Under the pieces are notes generated by a model, which had not been told where the DNA came from, searched no databases, and saw nothing but the letters and a program-made list of their open reading frames with translations. DNA of 64,000 nt from Natronosalvus hydrolyticus (GTDB lineage Archaea > Halobacteriota > Halobacteria > Halobacteriales > Natrialbaceae), in the NCBI GenBank assembly GCA_025517525.1, contig JAOPJZ010000001.1, forward strand, positions 372,001 through 436,000. The letters run 5' to 3'. This document shows positions 58,227 through 64,000 of the stretch, in pieces. The translations under genes and the position numbers were made by a program. Positions within the stretch are counted from its first letter, which is position 1. Each line of letters begins with the position of its first letter.

Positions 58227-58533
58227 ACCTATTCCATCGACAGATGCCGACTTAGGGGGTTTGGTACAAGCAGTTAACCCGTCGCCTCCTGTTGGTTTTG
58301 TCGGCCGGTAGCCACGGGTCGGGAATACCCGAGGGAGGCGTTGGTACGGCTGGTTAATTCTATGCTGCTGGGGACTTTCACCAACTCGTGACGGTTGTGT
58401 AGGGCCGGTCACTCGAGGTAATACGTTGTTTCTTCGACTAATAGATCATTACTGGCTCAGATGGTCCGGTGTGACTTTTCACCGGTGATTCTCCCGGATC
58501 GGCAATCATCGAGAAGGAATTCCAGGAGACGGT
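58227..58533. other. Intergenic region holding hairpin copy B
   Basis: No gene is supported. The promoter of the small wHTH gene is at the left end. The hairpin element at 58484-58511 is near the right end. Its middle has a weak dyad CGGGT/ACCCG (about 58317-58333). Confidence 0.5.
58484..58511. repeat. Copy B of the dispersed hairpin element
   Basis: GGTGATT (58484-58490) and CCGGATCGGCAATCATCG (58494-58511) match the copy at 608-638, with loss of part of the stem. GGTGATT pairs with AATCATC through a G-T. It lies 22 nt past the stop of the gene at 58534, the same place as copy A relative to the ferredoxin gene. Confidence 0.5.
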
Positions 58534-59046
58534 CTACCGCTCGTACTCGCTCGTCACGAACGGGCCAAATGCACAGGCGACTGCCCCGGCAAGTGCCTCT
58601 TCACGGTCGATTAATCCGTTAGTAAACGCGCCAGCAGCACCGCCAGCTCGGGCAATATCGTCCGTTCCAAGCAGATCGTCTACCACCGGACCGAGTTCCC
58701 GTCCCGCCTCGAGTTGGGCGCTCACGACGTCCGGGAGTCGAAGTGAGGGGCCTGATCCACAGCAAATCCGTTCACCGTCGGTGACCGCGGCCCACATGAT
58801 CAGATACAGCTCATCGTTGAAGCGAGCGACCCCACCCTCGAGGCCGACGCCGTACTCCCCGTCAGCAGCTGCAAGCGCTCGCTTTGCTCGGGTTTTAGCG
58901 CCCGTTATCGTCTCGTCCACATCGCTTGGCTGTTCGCTCACCCCCGAATCAACCGCCACGGGCCTGACAGTCGGTTGGTAACGCTCGAGTGCGGTTTCAA
59001 CGGCGGCAGCTTTGACGGGATTTTGACTCCCGACGACGAATTTCAT
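58534..59046 (-). CDS. Inosine/xanthosine triphosphatase (YjjX family)
   Basis: A 170-residue housekeeping enzyme that hydrolyses ITP, XTP and other non-canonical NTPs. The start MKFVVGSQNPVKAAAVETAL and GAKTRAKRAL, YGVGLEGGV and FTNGLIDREEAL segments match YjjX/DUF84. The start at 59046 is chosen: the upstream extension (to 59160) has no homology and includes a TATA-like ATATATGTAC (about 59069-59078). It stands alone between the hairpin region and the TFB gene. Confidence 0.85.
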   Translation of the reverse strand: MKFVVGSQNPVKAAAVETALERYQPTVRPVAVDSGVSEQPSDVDETITGAKTRAKRALAAADGEYGVGLEGGVARFNDELYLIMWAAVTDGERICCGSGPSLRLPDVVSAQLEAGRELGPVVDDLLGTDDIARAGGAAGAFTNGLIDREEALAGAVACAFGPFVTSEYER

Positions 59047-59256
59047 ACCTGGAGGTCCTGTATTGATGTACATATATCCGCTGTCTTCACCCAGGTAGCC
59101 GTAATATGGGTTTTCTGGATCTCGAGCGGCCGGCTTCGGGAGGAGCATAAACCATGCCATCCCGACACATGATCACACTTTAATGTTTGGATTGTTAATG
59201 CCAAATCGGACGAATTCCAACTTTCTGAGGGCTATTTGACTACATTTTCGAAAGCT

Positions 59257-59264
59257 TTATATAT
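59257..59264 (+). promoter_or_regulatory. Strong TATA box of the TFB gene
   Basis: TTTATATA with an upstream purine-rich CGAAAGC (BRE-like) lies about 78 nt before the TFB start, giving a leader of about 50 nt. The leader makes this one of the few genes here without a leaderless look. Confidence 0.65.
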
Positions 59265-59338
59265 CGGTCCTTTGAACACGGCAGGTAACGAATCCGTCCG
59301 AACGCACATCTTAGCTTGGACGGGAGGCAGTTGTCATC

Positions 59339-60313
59339 ATGTCGAATACACGACTATCCACGAGAGCCCGACGCACCGAAACCGAAGAAGAAACCAACGA
59401 ACAGGAAGGCAGCGACCTGGCGTGTCCGGAGTGTACCGGCCAACTCGTCGTCGACGACGAACACGGCGAAACTATCTGTGAAGATTGTGGCCTCGTTGTC
59501 GAGGAAGATTCCGTCGATCGCGGCCCCGAATGGCGAGCGTTCGACTCTGCGGAGAAGAACAAGAAGTCCCGCGTCGGCGCCCCAACGACGAACACGATGC
59601 ACGACAAGGGGCTGTCGACGAACATCGACTGGCGAAACAAAGACGCCTACGGTAACTCCCTTGGCAGCCGCCAGCGCGAGAAAATGCAGCGTCTGCGCAA
59701 ATGGAACGAGCGATTCCGCACTCGCGACAGCAAAGAGCGCAACCTGAAACAGGCCCTCGGCGAGATCGACCGCATGGCCTCCGCACTCGGCCTCCCGAAC
59801 AACGTCCGGGAGACGGCCAGCGTCATCTACCGGCGCGCACTCAACGAGGACCTGCTCCCCGGCCGCTCCATCGAGGGCGTCTCGACCTCCTGTGTCTACG
59901 CCGCCGCCCGACAGGCCGGCGTCCCACGCAGCCTCGACGAGATCGCTGACGTCAGCCGCGTCGAGAAGAACGAAATCGCTCGCACCTACCGCTACGTCGT
60001 CCGCGAACTCGGCCTCGAGGTTCAGCCCGCCGACCCCGAAAGCTACGTGCCCCGATTTGCGAGCGGACTCGAACTCTCCGACGAGGCCGAACACCGCGCT
60101 CGAGCGCTGCTCCGAAACGCGAAAGAAAAGGGCGTCCACAGCGGCAAATCCCCGGTTGGCCTCGCCGCCGCAGCCGTCTACGCCGCCGCGTTGCTCACCA
60201 ACGAGAAGACCACCCAGGCCGCCGTCAGCGACGTCGCCGACATCTCCGAAGTAACGATCCGAAACCGCTATCACGAACTGCTCGAGGCCGAGGAAACCCT
60301 CGGTCTGGCCTGA
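59339..60313 (+). CDS. tfb: Transcription initiation factor TFB
   Basis: A 324-residue archaeal TFIIB homologue that recruits RNA polymerase to TBP-bound promoters. The N-terminal zinc ribbon has Cys29, Cys32, Cys47 and Cys50; the B-finger/linker follows (RGPEWRAFDSAEKNKKSRVG), then two cyclin-fold repeats with the ARQAGVPRSLDEIADVSRV and AAVSDVADISEVTIRNRY recognition helices. Haloarchaea carry several TFB paralogues; this one has a strong promoter and a 50-nt leader. Confidence 0.97.
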   Translation: MSNTRLSTRARRTETEEETNEQEGSDLACPECTGQLVVDDEHGETICEDCGLVVEEDSVDRGPEWRAFDSAEKNKKSRVGAPTTNTMHDKGLSTNIDWRNKDAYGNSLGSRQREKMQRLRKWNERFRTRDSKERNLKQALGEIDRMASALGLPNNVRETASVIYRRALNEDLLPGRSIEGVSTSCVYAAARQAGVPRSLDEIADVSRVEKNEIARTYRYVVRELGLEVQPADPESYVPRFASGLELSDEAEHRARALLRNAKEKGVHSGKSPVGLAAAAVYAAALLTNEKTTQAAVSDVADISEVTIRNRYHELLEAEETLGLA

Positions 60314-60402
60314 TTCGGAACGGTCGATCTCTGGCGGTCTTCCCCGTCCGATAATACCGCCGTCGACGCGTCTTTTTTGCCGCTCGACTTCGAGTCAACG
60401 GT

Positions 60403-61071
60403 ATGGACTTCGATTCGTTTACGCTTGCCGCCTCGACAGCCGATCTCACCGAGGAGCCACAGGCTCGAGCCCACGCTGACTGCCTCGAGTTTCGGATGGA
60501 CCTGGCCGAAGATCCACTGGCGGCGCTCGAGGACTACGCGGGCGAGTTGCCGATTCTGGCGACCAACCGGGCCGAGTGGGAGGGCGGGGAGGCCCCGGAT
60601 GCGGGACGGTTCGAGGCGCTCGCCGAAGCCGCCCGAATCGATGCCGTGGAAGCGATCGACGTCGAACTCCACTCGATTCTCGAGGGGGATGCCGATGGGG
60701 TGCTCGCGGTGGCCGACGAAACGGATGTGGCGGTGATCGCCTCGAGTCACGACTTCGAGGGGACACCCTCGCGACCCGAGCTGGTGCGGACGCTAACTGA
60801 GGCCGGGAAGTACGCCGACGTCGCAAAACTGGCCGTTACGGCCGAATCGAAAGCCGACACGCTTGCGGTGCTGTCGGCTACCGAACAACTGACTGCACAC
60901 GGGGACCGGGTGGCGACGATGGCGATGGGCGAAGTGGGGCGACACACTCGAGCGGTGGCTCCCATCTACGGGTCGAAAATCGGCTACGCGCCGGTCGATC
61001 CCGCGAATGCGACCGCGCCCGGACAGTACGACCTCGAGACGTTGGCTGGGTTGGTGGCACGTCTCGAGTGA
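60403..61071 (+). CDS. aroD: Type I 3-dehydroquinate dehydratase
   Basis: A 222-residue class I aldolase-type enzyme of the shikimate pathway that converts 3-dehydroquinate to 3-dehydroshikimate. The catalytic histidine is in ASSHDFEGTP and the Schiff-base lysine in DVAKLAVTAES. The final barrel strands read GEVGRHTRAVAPIYGSKIGYAP. It stands alone 89 bp after the TFB gene. Length and motifs are standard for the archaeal family. Confidence 0.95.
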   Translation: MDFDSFTLAASTADLTEEPQARAHADCLEFRMDLAEDPLAALEDYAGELPILATNRAEWEGGEAPDAGRFEALAEAARIDAVEAIDVELHSILEGDADGVLAVADETDVAVIASSHDFEGTPSRPELVRTLTEAGKYADVAKLAVTAESKADTLAVLSATEQLTAHGDRVATMAMGEVGRHTRAVAPIYGSKIGYAPVDPANATAPGQYDLETLAGLVARLE

Positions 61072-61164
61072 CTGGATTTCACAGGTGTGCTACTGGCGTG
61101 ACAGTCAGTCACTCGAGACAGTAACGAATCCATACCAATGGCACGTGTCGATGATGGTGTGGGT

Positions 61165-61968
61165 ATGGACGCGTCCGTGCGAAATGTGCTCGAGTCGTTT
61201 CGACAACCCGAATACACCGGCGAGAATCGGTGTCTGCCCTGTACCGTGATCAATACGATACTTGCGGTGATACTGGCTGTCGCTGGCTGGTTGCTCGCAT
61301 CCTGGTACGTCGGGCTTTTTGTGCTGGCACTTTCCGTCCTGTTGATCGGCGCTCGAGGCTATCTCGTTCCCGGGACACCGGAGTTGACGAAACGGTATCT
61401 TCCCGAGCGTGTGCATCGACTGTTTGGGCCCCATCACGACGAACCGGAATCCGAACACGATGAAGCGTTCGACCTGGAAACGTTTCTCCGTGAGAGCGAG
61501 ACTGCCGTCGAGTGTCCCGACGAAGACGACCTCTGTCTCGAGCCCTCGTTTCAAAATCGGTGGCAAGAGGAGCGCTCGAGCGTCGACACTCTCGAGGACC
61601 GACTCGAGCGCCTGGCCGTCCGGCTCGAAGTGGACCCTGCAGACCTGGCCCTCGAGGACTCGATGGGTGGGTACGCTGCGACGTACGAAGGCGAACGAAT
61701 CGGACTGTGGCCCTCGGAGGCCGCGTTTTTGGCCGACCTCACCGTCGTTCCCGTCCTCGAGGAACGCTGTCCCAAATGGACCGAACTGAGTTCCGACGAG
61801 CAGGGTGCATTGATTACGGCACTGCGTGTCTTCCTCGAGGAGTGTCCGTCGTGTCAGGGGCAGTTGGCTGGCACGAGCAAGACGGTCGAATCGTGCTGTT
61901 CGACCCGGACAAGGGAGTCACTCGAGTGTGAAGCGTGTGGTGACCAGCTACTCAGCCAGGTTTCGTAA
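61165..61968 (+). CDS. Zinc-ribbon membrane protein of unknown function
   Basis: A 267-residue protein. It begins with a short amphipathic helix (MDASVRNVLESFRQ) and a CxxC (NRCLPCTVIN), then two transmembrane helices (about 30-65), a soluble region with a coiled-coil-like segment, and a C-terminal zinc-ribbon with C-x2-C (CPSCQG) and a later C-x2-C (LECEACG). An in-frame ATG at 61138 would add nine residues; 61165 gives the cleaner opening. I recognise the pattern as a conserved haloarchaeal family, without a function. Confidence 0.75.
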   Translation: MDASVRNVLESFRQPEYTGENRCLPCTVINTILAVILAVAGWLLASWYVGLFVLALSVLLIGARGYLVPGTPELTKRYLPERVHRLFGPHHDEPESEHDEAFDLETFLRESETAVECPDEDDLCLEPSFQNRWQEERSSVDTLEDRLERLAVRLEVDPADLALEDSMGGYAATYEGERIGLWPSEAAFLADLTVVPVLEERCPKWTELSSDEQGALITALRVFLEECPSCQGQLAGTSKTVESCCSTRTRESLECEACGDQLLSQVS

Positions 61969-62025
61969 AGGTAGTGTTCTCGTAGTAGCTACAAAAAGCG
62001 TATAAATTGTAGCTGAGGCGCCTTT

Positions 62026-63015
62026 TCAGTCGTCTTCTGGGGTGAATCCGGTGTCACTGTCCCATTCGAACTTGACACCAGAGAACCCATCTCCACAGGG
62101 TGAGCGTTCAGAAATTTCCAGCTCATCTAGCTGATCTTGGTCACCAGGCTGTACATATGCATCTGCGTCTTCTCCTTCCATTTCGACGAACCCGGATTTT
62201 TGACCTGGGTCGAAATTGTATACGTACCACTCCCGACCACCCTTGAGCACGATCCGGTCGATCGGGACGTCATCGTCGGATTTCCAACTGAACCCAACTG
62301 GCTCGAGTTCGTCGTTGGTCTTGAAGACGATGTTGGAGATGGTGATAATATCTGCCGTTGGAGTGGGGGGAGTGCTTGAACAGAACGCGGCGAAGCTAAT
62401 CGCCGTTCGACCATTATCGACGATTTCGGAATCACATTCGGCATCCGCATCGGCGTGGATGACGATCTCGTCGTCCTCGAGCAACTGGTCACCTGCCTCG
62501 AGCCCCTTCGTGACGGTGGCAATACCGACACAGATACACTCCCCGACGGGGAGCAAGATGCCGTTTTCTTCGCCGACGAGTGACTGCTCGCGGTTCCCGC
62601 CGAGGTAGAAGTCGACGATGTCTTCGTCGTCGTAGTCTTCGTCTAGTTCGAGGCCTTCGGTGATCGATGCATCGATCCAGACACAGACGTCCTGTTTCCC
62701 CTGGTTACAGATCTGGAAGACGTTGTCGAACCAGGTGAAGGAATCGGAGTTGATCCCACTACCGAGGTCGTTATCCGAATTTTCGTTCTCGGGCGACATC
62801 TCGACGGCGAGATGTCCCGAGTCGTCGATTTCGGTGTAACTCGAGTTGTCGCTATCTGGACAGCCGTCCAGCCCCAAATAAGCGTCCGGGTCCTCGGCTA
62901 CTTCGATCTTTACGCGTCGCTGCGACTCGATTCTGGTGAATGCGCCGGAGCCAATGATGGCACTCGCACCGAGACTGCTGCCACCGACCCCGATCAAGAA
63001 TTTTCGTCGTTCCAT
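62026..63015 (-). CDS. DUF1102-like Tat-exported surface protein
   Basis: A 329-residue secreted protein. A Tat signal (MERRKFLIGVGGSSLGASAI) is followed by the family motif GSGAFTRIESQRRVKIEV and PDAYLGLDG. The rest is acidic and beta-rich with Cys in the C-terminal CGDGFSGVKFEWDSD. DUF1102 proteins are archaeal cell-surface proteins of unknown role, sometimes part of filament or exopolymer gene sets. The next gene encodes a related shorter protein. Its promoter has the same TATA plus C-run design (63070-63080). Confidence 0.8.
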   Translation of the reverse strand: MERRKFLIGVGGSSLGASAIIGSGAFTRIESQRRVKIEVAEDPDAYLGLDGCPDSDNSSYTEIDDSGHLAVEMSPENENSDNDLGSGINSDSFTWFDNVFQICNQGKQDVCVWIDASITEGLELDEDYDDEDIVDFYLGGNREQSLVGEENGILLPVGECICVGIATVTKGLEAGDQLLEDDEIVIHADADAECDSEIVDNGRTAISFAAFCSSTPPTPTADIITISNIVFKTNDELEPVGFSWKSDDDVPIDRIVLKGGREWYVYNFDPGQKSGFVEMEGEDADAYVQPGDQDQLDELEISERSPCGDGFSGVKFEWDSDTGFTPEDD

Positions 63016-63308
63016 TGTTTCACGAGCAGTGTCGTGTCGCTGCTCGAGTGAGGCGATGTGATTGTGGGGTTTTTATATAGGGTTCATGTCGTCTCGACAG
63101 GGCCTCTAAGACGATTTTCAGGGAGTCCGTACCCTTGGGCAAATAGTAATTTCCAATTCTCAAGAATCTAAATGGGGAGCGCGCTGCTTGCCTCAAGAGC
63201 GTAGGAGAATCAAAGCGTTTTGAACCACTTGACTCGAGGTGGTTTACCAGCGTGTGTTTTGGGATGTGGTTCCTTCAATAGCCCATAGTGGTCCACAACC
63301 CATCTTGG
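63016..63308. other. Promoter and spacer between the two DUF1102-like genes
   Basis: No gene is seen. Beyond the promoter it holds the 16-nt sequence TTTTGAACCACTTGAC (63218-63233) shared with 46638-46653. Confidence 0.45.
63068..63083 (-). promoter_or_regulatory. Promoter of the 63015 gene
   Basis: CTATATAAAAACCCC on the minus strand, with TATA about 60 nt before the start, has nearly the same sequence as the promoter of the paralogous gene. Confidence 0.6.
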
Positions 63309-63815
63309 TTAGTCTTCGAAGCAATCATCTTGTCCAGGATCCCACTCGAACGATTCACCGTCCCAATTAAATTTGACGCTACAGAACCCGTCATCGAATC
63401 CACACGGTGTTTGTGGGCTCTGGTCGTTACCTTCCTCTCCATCTCCACGGTTACCAACGATGTTTGTTCCAGAAGTGCTCCCTGAAACGTCGAAATTGAA
63501 GAACTCCGGTCCGGTTTTCAGGACAACGGTCTGGACGGGAATCTCTCCAGAATCCCATTCGATACCAACGAGATCACCATTTTCGAACTCGTCTGTCGTG
63601 ATACTGAAATCTTCGTGAGTATCTCCCTCCTCGAGGTCTTCGATTGCAATACAGAACGCAACGAAGCTGATCTCTCGTCGATCAATCTCTTCACCATCCA
63701 CCTCGAGTTTCACCCGACGCTGTGATCGAATCGTATCGTAGCTTCCGGTGCCGACCAGTGCACCAGTACCGACGCTTCCAGCCCCAATTGCGGTGAGGAA
63801 TCGACGTCGTTTCAT
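63309..63815 (-). CDS. Tat-exported protein related to DUF1102-like neighbour
   Basis: A 168-residue protein with the same design: a twin-arginine start (MKRRRFLTAIGAGSVGTGAL), then SQRRVKLEVDGEE as in the neighbour (SQRRVKIEVAED), and the closing PCGFDDGFCSVKFNWDG against the neighbour's PCGDGFSGVKFEWDS. It lacks the long central domain, so it is either a shortened paralogue or a minimal subunit. Both have the same kind of promoter and probably act together at the cell surface. Confidence 0.75.
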   Translation of the reverse strand: MKRRRFLTAIGAGSVGTGALVGTGSYDTIRSQRRVKLEVDGEEIDRREISFVAFCIAIEDLEEGDTHEDFSITTDEFENGDLVGIEWDSGEIPVQTVVLKTGPEFFNFDVSGSTSGTNIVGNRGDGEEGNDQSPQTPCGFDDGFCSVKFNWDGESFEWDPGQDDCFED

Positions 63816-63896
63816 CGGCTCATCACCCAGTTTGTGCTCGAGCGAGCCGTCCAGGCACTCGAGTGACGTACTACCATGCTCGAGGAGACACCCTTC

Positions 63897-63914
63897 GGGG
63901 TTTTTTATATGCAG
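63897..63914 (-). promoter_or_regulatory. Promoter of the 63815 gene
   Basis: GCATATAAAAAACCCCG on the minus strand, about 90 nt before the start, with the same TATA and C-run as the neighbour's promoter. The rest of the window end (63816-64000) has no gene I can support. Confidence 0.6.
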
Positions 63915-64000
63915 TCCGTGTCACGACGGTAGCCGCTCACAGTAGTTGGGTAACTGGCACATACCAGATGGACAACCGTACCGGTCGCGACGAACGTTCT

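Noticed and set aside
1..64000. CRISPR arrays, rRNA genes, complete transposase or TnpB genes
   Set aside because: None seen by eye: no regularly spaced identical repeats with spacers, no rRNA landmarks, no transposase motifs.

Overview
The window is chromosomal DNA from a halophilic archaeon of class Halobacteria, most likely a Natrialbales-type genus. The evidence is the acid-rich proteins, the very frequent CTCGAG (Leu-Glu) words, Tat-type secretion signals, a halocyanin with a cytochrome bc cluster, aIF5A next to agmatinase, TFB, archaeal ribosomal proteins S15 and S3Ae, KEOPS Pcc1, geranylgeranyl-reductase-family lipid enzymes, and many leaderless-looking genes with a TATA element about 25-35 nt before the start codon. 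DUF numbers quoted in entries are from memory and should be treated as labels to verify.

Layout. 1-8.6 kb: a truncated DUF3179 lipoprotein, a 2Fe-2S ferredoxin, a geranylgeranyl-reductase-family flavoprotein, an M20 amidohydrolase, a CaCA cation exchanger, a uS10 paralogue, a NUDIX hydrolase, a DUF4013 membrane protein and a possible Fe-S PD-(D/E)xK nuclease-like protein. 8.6-20.6 kb: a wHTH-type protein with a tandemly duplicated 3' end, agmatinase with aIF5A, an aminotransferase, an enolase-like protein, an Hsp20/UbiB-kinase pair, MoeA, a LEA14-like protein, and a run of small genes ending in a nitrilase-family enzyme. 21-32 kb: aldehyde dehydrogenase, a RIO-like kinase, membrane proteins, acyl-CoA dehydrogenase, an ABC exporter, and a tight operon rps15 / RecJ-like / pcc1 / rps3ae.

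32.2-35.2 kb is a small AT-richer genomic island. It starts in the 3' end of a tRNA-Ala(GGC) gene and ends at an exact 14-bp copy of that tRNA end. It carries a winged-helix Fic/Doc protein, a tiny convergent 30-codon gene, a PIN-like gene remnant, and three or four dispersed copies of a ~42-bp dyad element, with no integrase inside. It is the most unusual part of the window.

35.5-45.9 kb: a small wHTH regulator with a perfect operator-like palindrome, a SelW-like protein, SurE, Rsm22, prephenate dehydrogenase, an M24 peptidase, an SPFH protein, a lone E1-alpha subunit, an M28 peptidase and a degenerate NAD-kinase-like protein. 45.9-52.7 kb: the respiratory bc-type cluster (Rieske, split cytochrome b, halocyanin and several small conserved membrane proteins). 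52.8-64 kb: pyruvate kinase, an NfeD/SPFH pair, an odd wHTH regulator, an inosine/xanthosine triphosphatase, TFB, AroD, a zinc-ribbon membrane protein, and two related Tat-exported DUF1102-like proteins with matching promoters.

There is no rRNA and no CRISPR array. The only mobile traces are the tRNA island and one hairpin that resembles an IS200/IS605-family end.
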